From positions 1 through 52,919 of the forward strand of contig CALXDZ010000115.1 of the NCBI GenBank assembly GCA_944387205.1: a stretch of DNA of 52,919 nucleotides, written 5' to 3'. Source of the stretch: an uncultured Oscillospiraceae bacterium (GTDB lineage Bacteria > Bacillota > Clostridia > Oscillospirales > Oscillospiraceae). The number at the start of each line of letters is the position of its first letter. Position 1 is the stretch's first letter. The notes under the pieces are model-generated. The model searched no databases. It saw nothing but the letters and a program-made list of their open reading frames with translations, and was not told where the DNA came from. Positions 25,235 to 33,928 of the stretch are shown here, in pieces. The translations under genes were made by a program, and so were the position numbers.

Positions 25235-26479
25235 TCAGGGATAGATGGGGAACTGCTGGCACAGGGCATTGACCTCTGCCCGAACCTGATCGGCGCTGCC
25301 CTCAAAGTCCCGGGCGACGCGGCCCATCCACTGAGCGATCTTGATCATCTCCGGCTCCTTGAAGCCGCGGGAGGTGACGGCGGGAGTACCCACCCGGACG
25401 CCGGAGGTGATGGAGGGCTTTTCCGGGTCGTTGGGGATGGCGTTCTTGTTAACGGTGATCTGAACCTCATCCAGCCGATGCTCGAACTCCTTGCCGGAAA
25501 TGTGGAAGTTGCGTACATCCACTAGGATCAGGTGGTTGTCAGTACCGCCGGAGACCAGACGGAAGCCCTCTTTCACCAGCTCATCCGCCAGGACCTTGGC
25601 GTTTTTGACGATCTGCTGGGCATAAGTCTTGAACTCAGGCTTGAGAGCCTCGCCAAAGCACACGGCCTTGGCGGCAATGATATGCTCCAGAGGACCACCC
25701 TGGGTGCCGGGGAACACAGCCGAGTTGATCTTCTTGTAGATGGCCTCGTCATTGCACAGGATCAGGCCGCCCCGGGGACCACGGAGGGTCTTGTGGGTGG
25801 TGGTGGTGACCACGTCTGCATAGGGAACGGGGGAGGGGTGGACCCCAGTGGCTACCAGTCCGGCGATGTGGGCCATGTCCACCATTAGGTAGGCACCCAC
25901 CTCATCAGCCACCTGGCGGAACTTGGCAAAGTCGATGGTGCGGGGATAGGCACTGGCGCCGGCGACGATCAGCTTGGGCTTGCACTCCCGGGCCTTCTGG
26001 GCCATGGCCTCGTAGTCAATGGTCTCGTCCTCACCCAAGCCATAGGAGACAATGTTGAAATACTTGCCGGAGATGTTGACGGGGCTGCCGTGGCTCAGAT
26101 GTCCGCCGTGGGCCAGATCCATGCCAAGCACTGTGTCGCCGGGCTGCACCAGGGCAAAGAAAGCGGCCAGGTTGGCATTGGCGCCGGAATGGGGCTGGAC
26201 GTTGGCGTAGTTGCAGCCAAAGAGCTCACAGGCCCGCTTGCGGGCGATCTCCTCTGTGACGTCTACCGCGTAGCAGCCGCCGTAGTACCGCTTGCCGGGA
26301 TAGCCCTCGGCGTACTTGTTGGTCAGGCAGGTGCCCATGGCCAGCATCACGGCTTCACTGACAATGTTTTCCGATGCGATGAGCTCGATGTTGCGGCGTT
26401 CCCGGGCGAATTCCTCCCGAATAGAGGCGCCGACTTCAGGGTCGTGCTGGGAAATGAAATCCATAGTCTGCTGGATCAT
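25235..26479 (-). CDS. glyA: Serine hydroxymethyltransferase
   Basis: A 414-residue PLP enzyme of normal length that interconverts serine and glycine with tetrahydrofolate. The PLP lysine is Lys230 in [16 protein letters not shown]; other landmarks are [28 protein letters not shown] and [14 protein letters not shown]. The start at 26479 has AAGGAGGAATTCCC upstream. The leader contains a promoter and a structured RNA with its own terminator (26584-26796), so glyA may be expressed by read-through or from a nearer promoter that I cannot identify. Neighbours are the 5-formyl-THF cyclo-ligase and the glycine-riboswitch symporter, a folate/glycine setting. Confidence 0.95.
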   Translation of the reverse strand: MIQQTMDFISQHDPEVGASIREEFARERRNIELIASENIVSEAVMLAMGTCLTNKYAEGYPGKRYYGGCYAVDVTEEIARKRACELFGCNYANVQPHSGANANLAAFFALVQPGDTVLGMDLAHGGHLSHGSPVNISGKYFNIVSYGLGEDETIDYEAMAQKARECKPKLIVAGASAYPRTIDFAKFRQVADEVGAYLMVDMAHIAGLVATGVHPSPVPYADVVTTTTHKTLRGPRGGLILCNDEAIYKKINSAVFPGTQGGPLEHIIAAKAVCFGEALKPEFKTYAQQIVKNAKVLADELVKEGFRLVSGGTDNHLILVDVRNFHISGKEFEHRLDEVQITVNKNAIPNDPEKPSITSGVRVGTPAVTSRGFKEPEMIKIAQWMGRVARDFEGSADQVRAEVNALCQQFPIYP

Positions 26480-26583
26480 GGGAATTCCTCCTTATATCCT
26501 GATGTGTGGAATGAACAGTTTCATGTGATTGCAATGGGTTTACTGGGAAAAACGAATGAAGCAGGCAGGGGTGGGGAAGGGAG

Positions 26584-26796
26584 CAAAAGAGCGCGGACGA
26601 GACCGCTCTTGGACCGGCTCGCCGCGCCTTGTGTCCTGATCTGTGACTTCCCTTGAAAAAGGCGCAGAGAACCGGCGGCTTTTGCTTCCGGCTGCATATC
26701 CGCTTTTCAGAGGCTTATCCATCCTTCCCGTTCACCTGCCGCATGCAGCGGCTGGCTCTGCGGGGATGCGTAACAGTGGACAGGGACAGTATCTTC
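26584..26796 (-). ncRNA. Candidate 6S-like structured RNA
   Basis: Between the cyclo-ligase and glyA a strong promoter (26803-26831) reads into about 210 bases without an ORF, ending in a hairpin with TTTT (26583-26612). The RNA can fold with a closing stem (TGTCC-CTG near the 5' end with CAG-GACA), a large unpaired bubble on both sides, an inner stem (GCAGAG with CTCTGC) and an apical hairpin GCCGC-TGCAT-GCGGC. Closing stem, wide central bubble and terminal stem is the architecture of 6S RNA, and the length fits. The identity is inferred from folding by eye; a plain 5' leader of glyA is the alternative. Confidence 0.45.
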
Positions 26797-26802
26797 TCTT
26801 TT

Positions 26803-26831
26803 AGGGTAGCAAATAAAGTGCCTTCTGTCAA
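26803..26831 (-). promoter_or_regulatory. Promoter of the structured RNA / glyA
   Basis: Minus-strand TTGACA, exactly 17 bases and TACCCT, with the start near 26796. It lies just after the cyclo-ligase stop codon. Confidence 0.7.
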
Positions 26832-26864
26832 GTTGAGATCCGCCTGCGGAGGAATATTGTTCCT

Positions 26865-27467
26865 TCAGGAGAGGCAGTGCCGGTTCTCCGGCGCGGCAGC
26901 CCGACCGGGGAATACACCGGCTTCGGTGACCAGCCAGGGCACGGGGATGTCATGGTCCTCGGTGGGAATAGAGGCGCACATGAGCTGTTCCCGGCACACC
27001 ATAGCCATGGCACCATGATAGAGGGACAAAAAGCGGTCATAGTATCCACCGCCCCGGCCCAGTCGGTTGCCTTGCCGGTCACAGCTCAGGCAGGGGAGTA
27101 CGGCAAAATCCACCTCATCAGCTTGAAGAGTGGGCAGCCCCGGCCTGGGCTCCAGCAGGTCGAAGGCCCCCAGCTCCAGATCCTCCAGAGACTCAATGAC
27201 CACCAGGTCCATTCGCCGGCCGGCTGCGCACCGGGGTACGCACAGGCGCTTGCCTGTCTCTAGGGCGTTTAACAGGATGGGGCGGGTGTTAATCTCCTCC
27301 GATGTGGAGACAAAGCAGAATACAGTCCAAGCACTCTGGTAGATGGGAAAGTCCAGGATATTGGCCGCAATGACCTGATCAGAAGAGACCCGGTAGTCAG
27401 GGGCCAGCTTCCGCTCTCGTGCGCGAATCTGATGACGCAGCTGTTTCTTTTCCTCAGAAATGGTCAT
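26865..27467 (-). CDS. 5-formyltetrahydrofolate cyclo-ligase
   Basis: A 200-residue enzyme that converts 5-formyl-THF to methenyl-THF with ATP, recycling a by-product of SHMT. The family motifs are present: EEKKQLRHQIRARERKL at the N-terminus and the nucleotide/folate loop DRQGNRLGRGGGYYDRFL near residues 128-145. The start overlaps the dinB stop by four bases (ATGA), so the two are translationally coupled. glyA lies downstream, beyond the structured RNA. Confidence 0.92.
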   Translation of the reverse strand: MTISEEKKQLRHQIRARERKLAPDYRVSSDQVIAANILDFPIYQSAWTVFCFVSTSEEINTRPILLNALETGKRLCVPRCAAGRRMDLVVIESLEDLELGAFDLLEPRPGLPTLQADEVDFAVLPCLSCDRQGNRLGRGGGYYDRFLSLYHGAMAMVCREQLMCASIPTEDHDIPVPWLVTEAGVFPGRAAAPENRHCLS

Positions 27468-28675
27468 AAGGGTTCCTCCTTGTCGATCTCTCCGGCGGTG
27501 CCGAAGGAAATGGCGTCCCGGCCAAATTTGCCCCGGATGGCGTCCATGGCCCGCTCCAGCTTCTCCTGCTTTTCACTGCGGGGCGCGGAGGTACGGTCCA
27601 GCAGGTCCAGCTGGATGTAGGCCTCCGACTCAGGCACCAGGTGGATGGCTGTTACAGACAGCATCCGGATGGGGGTGGGGGCTTTCCAGGCCTGGTGCAT
27701 CAGCTCCAAAGCACCCTCTGACAGATCCCTCATCAGATGGGTGGGGCGGGGGAGCTGCTTTTGCCGGGAGATATTTTTGAAGTCGGCGCTGCGTATTACC
27801 ACCTGGACGCCGCCGGCACATAGGCCGTGATGGCGCAGGCGCATGGCCACGGAGTCCGACAGCACCGCGATGCCGGTGCGGACCTGGTCCCAGGTGGTCA
27901 GGTCCCGGGAAAAGGTGGTGCTGTTGCCCACGGATTTGATGGGCTCCCGCTGGTCCCGGGAGAGCACCGGCGAACGGTCCAGCCCGTTGGCATAGGTGTG
28001 GAGCTGGAGCCCCAGCTTGCCCAAAAGGGCCTCCAGGGTGTCCTCCGACATGGCGGCCAGCTCTCCAATGGTGCGGACTCCGTGCTGGGACAAAACCTTT
28101 TGGGCTGCCCGGCCCACATACAGCAGCGCGCCCACCGGCAGAGGCCAGACGATGGTGCGCCAGTTCTCGGTGGAGATGACAGTGGTGGCGTCGGGCTTTT
28201 TGTAGTCGCTGCCCAGCTTGGCAAAGACCTTGTTGAAGGACACTCCCACCGACAGCGTCAGCCCCAGTTCTTCTCGCATCCGCTGCCGCAGGGTGTCCGC
28301 CAGAGCTTTGGCGTCACCGCCGAACAGGTGCAGGGAGCCGGTGACGTCCAGCCAGCTCTCGTCGATGCCGAAAGGCTCCACCAGGTCGGTGTACTCTTCA
28401 TAGATAGCGTTGACCTGGCGGGAATACTGACGATAAAGGTCATGGTGAGGCGGCAGCAGCACCAGGTCGGGGCATTTGCGCTTGGCTTGCCAAATGGTCT
28501 CCGCCGTCTGGATGCCCAGACGCTTGGCAGGCTCGTTCTTGGCCAGAATGATGCCATGGCGGGCTGTGGGGTCGCCGCACACCGCCATAGGAACCTGGCG
28601 CAGATCAGGGTGGGAGAGCAGCTCTACGGAGGCGTAAAAACAGTTGAGGTCGCAGTGCAGAATGATCCGGTCCAT
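27464..28675 (-). CDS. dinB: DNA polymerase IV (Y family)
   Basis: A 403-residue translesion polymerase. The palm begins HCDLNCFYASVE (metal ligand Asp8), and the second catalytic pair is in FGIDESWLDVT, where SW replaces the usual AY of the family. The finger/helix-hairpin-helix and little-finger regions follow. The C-terminal QLDLL (near residue 360) is a beta-clamp-binding motif. It acts in damage tolerance at stalled forks. A GGAGGG ribosome-binding site precedes the ATG at 28675. I see no obvious LexA box. Confidence 0.92.
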   Translation of the reverse strand: MDRIILHCDLNCFYASVELLSHPDLRQVPMAVCGDPTARHGIILAKNEPAKRLGIQTAETIWQAKRKCPDLVLLPPHHDLYRQYSRQVNAIYEEYTDLVEPFGIDESWLDVTGSLHLFGGDAKALADTLRQRMREELGLTLSVGVSFNKVFAKLGSDYKKPDATTVISTENWRTIVWPLPVGALLYVGRAAQKVLSQHGVRTIGELAAMSEDTLEALLGKLGLQLHTYANGLDRSPVLSRDQREPIKSVGNSTTFSRDLTTWDQVRTGIAVLSDSVAMRLRHHGLCAGGVQVVIRSADFKNISRQKQLPRPTHLMRDLSEGALELMHQAWKAPTPIRMLSVTAIHLVPESEAYIQLDLLDRTSAPRSEKQEKLERAMDAIRGKFGRDAISFGTAGEIDKEEPL

Positions 28676-28730
28676 GGCTACCCTCCTCTCTGCTCTTTAG
28701 TATAGCACATCTGTTCGCCTGTGAAAAGAG

Positions 28731-28759
28731 AAAAAGGCGGCGTCCAACGGACGCCGCCC
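28731..28759 (-). terminator. Terminator of ribU
   Basis: Minus-strand GGCGGCGTCC pairs with GGACGCCGCC around a 3-base loop, followed by TTTTTC. Confidence 0.9.
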
Positions 28760-28779
28760 ATTCTGCAAGGAGAGAAAAA

Positions 28780-29475
28780 TTACAGGACGCCTGCCAACAC
28801 CAAGCCCAGGAATACGAAGGTAGCCAGCAGGACCAGGGAGAAGAGCAAAAAGCCGGCACTGAACTTTCGGGCCTGGGTATTCTGAGAGGGCGCTACCAGG
28901 CCGGCCTTGCGCAGTGCGGTGACCACCGGCTTGTACAGCAGCAAAATAGCGGCCATGTTCATCCCGCCCTTGACCAGGTTGAAGGGCAGGAACACAGGCA
29001 CCAGCAGGTCCGCGACAGCCTCCCGGGGCATTTTCAGGTAGATAGGAGTGGCCAGATAGTTCCACAGCAGCATGGCAATGGTCAGCACCACAGTGCCGCA
29101 GATCAGGCCTGCCATAGCCCCCTTCATGGTATGACGCTTCTTGTAGATGTAAGAGGCTGTGCAGCAGAAAGCACAGGTAGCCAGGGCATTCATCAGAAAG
29201 CCCCAGGGACCGGTAGTGCTGATGGTGACCATTTCGATAAAGGCCACTGCCACAGAAACGGCGGCTGCAGCCACGGGGCCGAAGACGAAGCCGCCGATGC
29301 AGATGATGGTGTCCTTAAAATCAAAGTCCAGGATGCCGTAGACGGAAGGCAGAGCCTTGGACAGATACATCACCACGTAGGCAATGGCGGTGAGCATGGC
29401 CAGAGAGACCAGAGTCTTGGTGCTGAAGGCAGAACGAGCCGGCGCACGCAGGGCACCTACATTGGGTTCGGACAT
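28780..29475 (-). CDS. ribU: Riboflavin ECF transporter substrate-binding subunit
   Basis: A 231-residue membrane protein with about six helices (residues about 25-225), matching the S component of ECF transporters. The start at 29475 (AAAGGAGCG upstream) lies after the riboswitch; a longer reading to 29628 runs through it and is not coding. The typical early segment FKDTIICIGGFVFGPVAAAA is present. The FMN riboswitch in the leader identifies riboflavin as the substrate. The shared energising module (EcfA/A'/T) is not in the window. Confidence 0.9.
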   Translation of the reverse strand: MSEPNVGALRAPARSAFSTKTLVSLAMLTAIAYVVMYLSKALPSVYGILDFDFKDTIICIGGFVFGPVAAAAVSVAVAFIEMVTISTTGPWGFLMNALATCAFCCTASYIYKKRHTMKGAMAGLICGTVVLTIAMLLWNYLATPIYLKMPREAVADLLVPVFLPFNLVKGGMNMAAILLLYKPVVTALRKAGLVAPSQNTQARKFSAGFLLFSLVLLATFVFLGLVLAGVL

Positions 29476-29555
29476 AAAAAACACGCTCCTTTTGTTGATG
29501 GAAAACACCCTGGACGATTTGACTTCTCCAAGGTGAACCGACAACAAAGGAAGCG

Positions 29556-29581
29556 CACCAAAAATGTGCGGCTTTGCCGCA
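29556..29581 (-). terminator. Attenuator hairpin of the FMN riboswitch
   Basis: Minus-strand TGCGGC-AAA-GCCGCA followed by CATTTTTGG, just downstream of the aptamer. It is the likely terminator of the expression platform. Confidence 0.55.
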
Positions 29582-29584
29582 GAT

Positions 29585-29702
29585 CCTCTTCTTCCATCCA
29601 GACTATACTGTTGGTCCCGGAGTTGCACCGAGTCAGCGGATGCCTTGCGGCAACCGGTCGCGGACTATACCGCCAGTGGGGAATCACACCCCGCCCTGAA
29701 GA
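29585..29702 (-). promoter_or_regulatory. FMN riboswitch (RFN element)
   Basis: The minus strand shows the canonical RFN element in order: TCAGGGCGGGGTG, ATTCCCCACTGGCGGTA, AGTCCGCGA, CATCCGCTGACTCGGTG, AACTCCGGGACC, and AGTCTGGATGGAAGA. It binds FMN and represses riboflavin uptake. A TATAAT (29730-29735, minus) with TTGATT 15 bases further up is its likely promoter. Confidence 0.95.
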
Positions 29703-29869
29703 CAGATCATTCAGTTGTTTTCTAAGCACATTATAGCGGCTCTTTGAAAAAATCAACCCCCTGAGTAGGAAAAGAGGGAAGAGAAATGAAAAAGATGCTG
29801 TGTTTTGGGAAAGTATAACGGGGGAAATCGGAATGTTCCTCTGAAATTTTCTTTTTTAGAAAAACCGGG

Positions 29870-29899
29870 TTGACAAATCGCGGATAGGTATGGTATTAT
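29870..29899 (+). promoter_or_regulatory. Promoter of the tRNA-Ser pair
   Basis: TTGACA (29870-29875), an 18-base spacer and TATTAT (29894-29899), about 40 bases upstream of the first tRNA. Confidence 0.7.
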
Positions 29900-29939
29900 A
29901 CTTCATGCGTTTGAAGTGCGGACACGATGTGCCAAAAAT

Positions 29940-30027
29940 GGAGAGATGTCCGAGCGGTTGAAGGAACCGGTCTTGAAAACCGGCGATGTGCAAACATCCG
30001 TGGGTTCGAATCCCACTCTCTCCGCCA
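29940..30027 (+). tRNA. tRNA-Ser (anticodon TGA)
   Basis: An 88-base class II tRNA: acceptor GGAGAGA/TCTCTCC, anticodon loop CTTGAAA giving TGA, a long variable arm, T loop GGTTCGAATCC, and encoded CCA. Confidence 0.96.
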
Positions 30028-30062
30028 AACTTTTATCGCACAACAAGTTTATTATGTATTAT

Positions 30063-30153
30063 GGAGAAGTACCCAAGTGGCCGAAGGGGCTCCCCTGCTA
30101 AGGGAGTAGGCCGGGAAACCGGCGCGAGGGTTCAAATCCCTCCTTCTCCGCCA
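30063..30153 (+). tRNA. tRNA-Ser (anticodon GCT)
   Basis: A 91-base class II tRNA: acceptor GGAGAAG/CTTCTCC, anticodon loop CTGCTAA giving GCT, a long variable arm, T loop GGTTCAAATCC, and encoded CCA. It is in tandem with tRNA-Ser(TGA), 35 bases away. Confidence 0.96.
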
Positions 30154-30197
30154 AAAAGAAGACCCTGTAACCATAATGGTTATAGGGTCTTCTTTTT
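30153..30197 (+). terminator. Terminator of the tRNA-Ser operon
   Basis: AAGAAGACCCT and TAACCA pair with TGGTTA and AGGGTCTTCTT around TAA, followed by TTTT. Confidence 0.88.
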
Positions 30198-30502
30198 GCA
30201 TCAATCAATAGATTTGAAGTTTTGAAATTTAATACATACGCTCGGTTCAATAAGCTTTTAGATTTAAAGCTATCCCCAATTATCGGCTCATCCAAAGAGG
30301 AAAAGAGAAATGACAGCTTGCTTTGAAGAAATAGATGGGGAAAGGCAAAAAGATACCGCAAGTATGAGGTTTGTCAAGTGGAGGGGGATATGCTACAATG
30401 AAGCAAAGAAAATAGATAGCCCTCCCCGTCGCCGGATGCCGGGGAGCGGGGGAGAGAGGCTGACAAAAGAGACAGGCGGCAGGGCTGCCGGAGGTGGAAC
30501 AT
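30198..30502. other. Intergenic stretch without a supported gene
   Basis: About 300 bases, AT-rich on the left and GC-rich near 30420-30460 (CCCTCCCCGTCGCC and GGGGAGCGGGGGAG can partly pair). It must hold the promoter of the thiamine kinase gene; TTGTCA ... TACAAT near 30372-30399 is a weak candidate. No TPP-riboswitch core is visible. Confidence 0.4.
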
Positions 30503-31147
30503 ATGGATACTTGTTTTATTTTTGGCGCCGGGACATTCTATGGGCTGTATCGAAAACCCCGTCCCGGGGAATATATCATAGCGGCGGATGCTGGGCTCCG
30601 GACCTGCCAGCAGGTGGGACTGACGCCGGATCTGCTGCTGGGAGACTTTGACTCTCTGGGGCAGGTGCCGGACTTTCCCAACCTCTATCAAGTGCCGGTG
30701 GAAAAGGACGACACGGACACGGTCCTGGCTGCCCGGGTTGGACTGAGCAAAGGCTGCCGGGAGTTCCACATCTATGGCGCCACCGGCGGCAAGCGGCTGG
30801 ACCATACCCTGGCCAATCTGCAGATGCTGCTGCTTCTCCGCCGCCAGGGGGCCCGGGCCTGGCTCTATGACGACGCCTTTGTCTATACCGCCCTGAAAAA
30901 TGAGTCCATCACCATTTCCCGAACGGTGGAGTGGGGACTTCTGTCGGTGTTCTGCCTGGGGGCCGACGCCCATGGCATCGATCTGGAGGGGGTGCAGTAT
31001 CCCCTGCGTGACGCCACCCTCACCGCCGGGTTCCCCCTGGGGGTCAGCAACCATATCCTGGAGCCCCAGGCCCGGGTCGCTGTCCGGGAGGGGAGCCTGC
31101 TGGTAGGTTGGGAACTGCCGGAAAAGGAGAAAGCTGAAAAAGTTTAA
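30503..31147 (+). CDS. Thiamine diphosphokinase
   Basis: A 214-residue enzyme that makes thiamine diphosphate from thiamine and ATP. Family motifs: AADAGLRTC, LLGDFDSLG near residues 45-53, and VEKDDTDTVLA near 70-80; the C-terminal beta-sandwich (residues about 135-205) forms the substrate site. The ATG at 30503 has GGAGG eight bases upstream. It stands alone, about 150 bases before the molybdenum hydroxylase gene. Confidence 0.9.
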   Translation: MDTCFIFGAGTFYGLYRKPRPGEYIIAADAGLRTCQQVGLTPDLLLGDFDSLGQVPDFPNLYQVPVEKDDTDTVLAARVGLSKGCREFHIYGATGGKRLDHTLANLQMLLLLRRQGARAWLYDDAFVYTALKNESITISRTVEWGLLSVFCLGADAHGIDLEGVQYPLRDATLTAGFPLGVSNHILEPQARVAVREGSLLVGWELPEKEKAEKV

Positions 31148-31176
31148 GGCGGCAAAAAACTTTTTTGATTTCTCCC

Positions 31177-31205
31177 TTGCGGTTTCGGCCCCCGTATAGT
31201 ATGAT
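31177..31205 (+). promoter_or_regulatory. Promoter of the fused hydroxylase gene
   Basis: TTGCGG, a 17-base spacer and TATGAT, followed by a 90-base leader. The -35 is weak, so an activator is plausible. Confidence 0.45.
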
Positions 31206-31295
31206 GAGGAAAACCAACGGAACAAGACGGGAAACTCTGTGGGAGAGGCGCTTGACCTGCTCCGCAGTAGCACCGGGAACAAGGAGATGCGCGCT

Positions 31296-33848
31296 ATGGC
31301 AACATTTACCGTAAACGGAAAAACCGTCACCGTGGAGAAAAATCAAAAGCTGCTGCGGTATCTGCGGGACGAGCTGCGCTTGACGTCCGTCAAAGACGGG
31401 TGCAGCGAGGGCGCCTGCGGCACCTGCACCGTTCTGGTGGACGGCAAGCCTGTCCGGGCCTGCATCCAGCAGACCGACAAGCTCCAGGGCAAGTCGGTGG
31501 TGACGGTGGAGGGCCTCAGCGACTTTGAAAAGGAGGTCTATACCTACGTCTTTGGCGAGGCGGGGGCAGTCCAGTGCGGCTTTTGCATTCCGGGCATGGT
31601 CCTCTCAGCCAAGGCGCTGCTGGACGTGAATCCTCAGCCCACCGAGGAGGAGGCCGCCTACGCCATCCGCAACAACATCTGCCGCTGCACCGGCTATGTG
31701 AAGATCATCCGGGCCATTTTGCTGGCGGCGGAGATCTTTCGCGCGGGCTGCCTGCCGGAGCCGGAGAAGGACTGGCATCTGGGCAGCCGGGTCCACCGAG
31801 TGGACGTGCGGGAGAAAGTGCTGGGCACCGGACAGTATCCCGACGACATCTATCTGGACGGCATGATCTATGCCAGCGCGGTCCGTTCCCGCTATCCCCG
31901 GGCCCGGGTCCTGGCCATCCACACGGAGAAGGCCAGGGCGCTGCCGGGGGTGGTGGGCGTGTTCACTGCCGAGGACATCCCCGGCATCAACAAGGTGGGC
32001 CACCTGGTGAAGGATTGGGACACCATGATTGCCGTGGGGGATATCACCCACTATCTGGGGGACGCCATCTGCATCGTGGCCGCTGAGACCCAGGAGATCC
32101 TGGCGCAGGCCAAGGAGCTGGTGGAGGTGGAGTACGAGGAGCTGCCCTGTGTCCGCTCTCCCGAGGAGGCCATGCTCTTTGACGCGCCTCTGGTCCACCG
32201 CTCGGGCAATCTGCTGGCCCATAAGCACATCCAGCGGGGCAACGCGGCCCTGTCCATTGCCCGGTCCAAGCATGTCCTCACCCGCAGCTTTACCACACCC
32301 TTTACGGAGCACGCCTTCCTGGAGCCGGAGTGCGCCGTGGCCTATCCCGATGGGGAGGGGGTCATGATCCTGTCCTCGGACCAGGGCGTCTATGACACCC
32401 AGCAGGAGACCATGCGGATGTTGGGCTTGCCGCCGGAGCTGGTAAAGGTGCAGAACTGCCTGGTGGGCGGCGGCTTTGGCGGCAAGGAGGACGTGACGGT
32501 CCAGCACCACGCCGCCCTGGTGGCCTATCTGACCAAGCGGCCGGTAAAGGTGAAGCTGAGCCGGGCGGAGAGCCTCCTCATCCATCCCAAGCGCCATCCC
32601 ATGGAGATGGAGTTCGCCCTGGGCTGCGATGAAAACGGCATCATCCAGGGCGTGGCGGCCAACGTCATCGCCGACACCGGCGCTTATGCCTCTCTGGGCG
32701 GGCCGGTGCTAGAACGGGCCTGCACTCACGCTGCGGGGCCCTATAACTATCAGAATTTCCAGATCGACGGCTACGCCTACTATACCAACAATCCCCCTGC
32801 CGGCGCCTTCCGGGGCTTCGGCGTGACCCAGACCTGCTTTGCCATCGAGAGCCTGCTCAACGAGATGGCCGACATTGTGGGCATCACCCCTTGGGAGATC
32901 CGCTACCGCAATGCCATCCGCCCGGGCCAGGAGCTGCCCAACGGCCAGATCGTGGACGACTCCACCGGCCTGGTGGAGACCTTGGAGGCGGTGAAGCCCT
33001 ATTACGACTCCGCCAAATATGTGGGCCTGGCCTGCGCCATGAAAAATGCCGGCGTGGGCGTGGGCATCCCGGACACCGGTCGGGTGCGGCTGCTGGTCCG
33101 GGAGGGCAAGGTGCATATCCTGGCCGGCGCCTCCTGCATCGGCCAGGGCCTGGGCACAGTGCTGACCCAGATGGTCTGCGACCAGACCGGCATCTCCCCG
33201 GAGCGGGTGGTGTACGAGCGGTCCAACACCTTCTCCGCTCCCGACTCCGGCACCACCTCCGGTTCCCGCCAGACGCTGTTCACCGGCGAGGCCTGCCGCC
33301 GGGCCTGTGAGCTGCTGACGGAGGCTCTGGCAGAGGGGCCTTTGGAGAGCCTGGAGGGCAGAGAGTTCCGGGGCACTTACCTGGGCAAAACCGATCCCCT
33401 GGGCGCCGATGTGCGCAACCCGGTGAGTCACATCGCCTACGGATACGCCACCCAGATCTGCATCCTGGACGACAACGGACGGATCCGCCAGATGGTGGCG
33501 GCACACGATGTGGGCAAGGCGGTGAATCCCCTGTCCTGCGAGGGGCAGATCGAGGGCGGCGTGGTCATGTCCATGGGCTTTGCCCTGACGGAGCAGTTCC
33601 CCCTGGACAACTGTCGCCCCACCGCCAAGTTCGGCACCCTGGGCCTGTTCCGGGCCAATCAGATCCCGGAGATCAAGGCCATCGTGGTGGAGAAGCCGGG
33701 CCTGAGTGTGGCCTGCGGCGCCATCGGCATCGGTGAGATCACCGCCATCCCCACCGCGCCCGCCATTGCCGACGCCTATTACCGCTTTGACGGCAAGCGC
33801 CGCACCAGCCTGCCCCTGGAGGACACGCCGTACAGCCGAAAGAAGTGA
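31296..33848 (+). CDS. Fused Fe-S/molybdopterin hydroxylase (Se-dependent xanthine dehydrogenase type, XdhD-like)
   Basis: An 850-residue enzyme of the xanthine oxidase family in which the two [2Fe-2S] domains are fused to the molybdenum domain without the FAD domain. The plant-type cluster is CSEGACGTC ... C (residues about 35-60) and the second CGFCIPG ... CRCTGY (about 95-135). The Mo part has GGGFGGKED, GAFRGFGVTQ and the catalytic glutamate in AIGIGEITA. This architecture and the neighbouring yqeB, yqeC, selD genes match the selenium-dependent xanthine dehydrogenase family. The substrate is likely a purine such as xanthine or hypoxanthine; a labile Se at the Mo centre is inferred from context. 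The ATG at 31296 follows AAGGAGA. Confidence 0.88.
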   Translation: MATFTVNGKTVTVEKNQKLLRYLRDELRLTSVKDGCSEGACGTCTVLVDGKPVRACIQQTDKLQGKSVVTVEGLSDFEKEVYTYVFGEAGAVQCGFCIPGMVLSAKALLDVNPQPTEEEAAYAIRNNICRCTGYVKIIRAILLAAEIFRAGCLPEPEKDWHLGSRVHRVDVREKVLGTGQYPDDIYLDGMIYASAVRSRYPRARVLAIHTEKARALPGVVGVFTAEDIPGINKVGHLVKDWDTMIAVGDITHYLGDAICIVAAETQEILAQAKELVEVEYEELPCVRSPEEAMLFDAPLVHRSGNLLAHKHIQRGNAALSIARSKHVLTRSFTTPFTEHAFLEPECAVAYPDGEGVMILSSDQGVYDTQQETMRMLGLPPELVKVQNCLVGGGFGGKEDVTVQHHAALVAYLTKRPVKVKLSRAESLLIHPKRHPMEMEFALGCDENGIIQGVAANVIADTGAYASLGGPVLERACTHAAGPYNYQNFQIDGYAYYTNNPPAGAFRGFGVTQTCFAIESLLNEMADIVGITPWEIRYRNAIRPGQELPNGQIVDDSTGLVETLEAVKPYYDSAKYVGLACAMKNAGVGVGIPDTGRVRLLVREGKVHILAGASCIGQGLGTVLTQMVCDQTGISPERVVYERSNTFSAPDSGTTSGSRQTLFTGEACRRACELLTEALAEGPLESLEGREFRGTYLGKTDPLGADVRNPVSHIAYGYATQICILDDNGRIRQMVAAHDVGKAVNPLSCEGQIEGGVVMSMGFALTEQFPLDNCRPTAKFGTLGLFRANQIPEIKAIVVEKPGLSVACGAIGIGEITAIPTAPAIADAYYRFDGKRRTSLPLEDTPYSRKK

Positions 33849-33881
33849 GGGGCAGCCTGAAAGGCAAGCCGAAAAGAAAAT

Positions 33882-33916
33882 AAGAAATCCCCCGGCTCAG
33901 CCGGGGGATCTTTTCT
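33882..33916. terminator. Bidirectional intrinsic terminator
   Basis: ATCCCCCGG pairs with CCGGGGGAT around CTCAG, with T-rich tails on both strands. It ends the hydroxylase and the convergent mocA-like transcripts. Confidence 0.85.
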
Positions 33917-33928
33917 TCTCTTCGCCGG

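Noticed and set aside
30098-30361. 87-codon ORF on the minus strand
   Set aside because: It runs through tRNA-Ser(GCT) and the terminator; the C-terminal EGFEPSRR-like tail is a well-known false translation of antisense tRNA.
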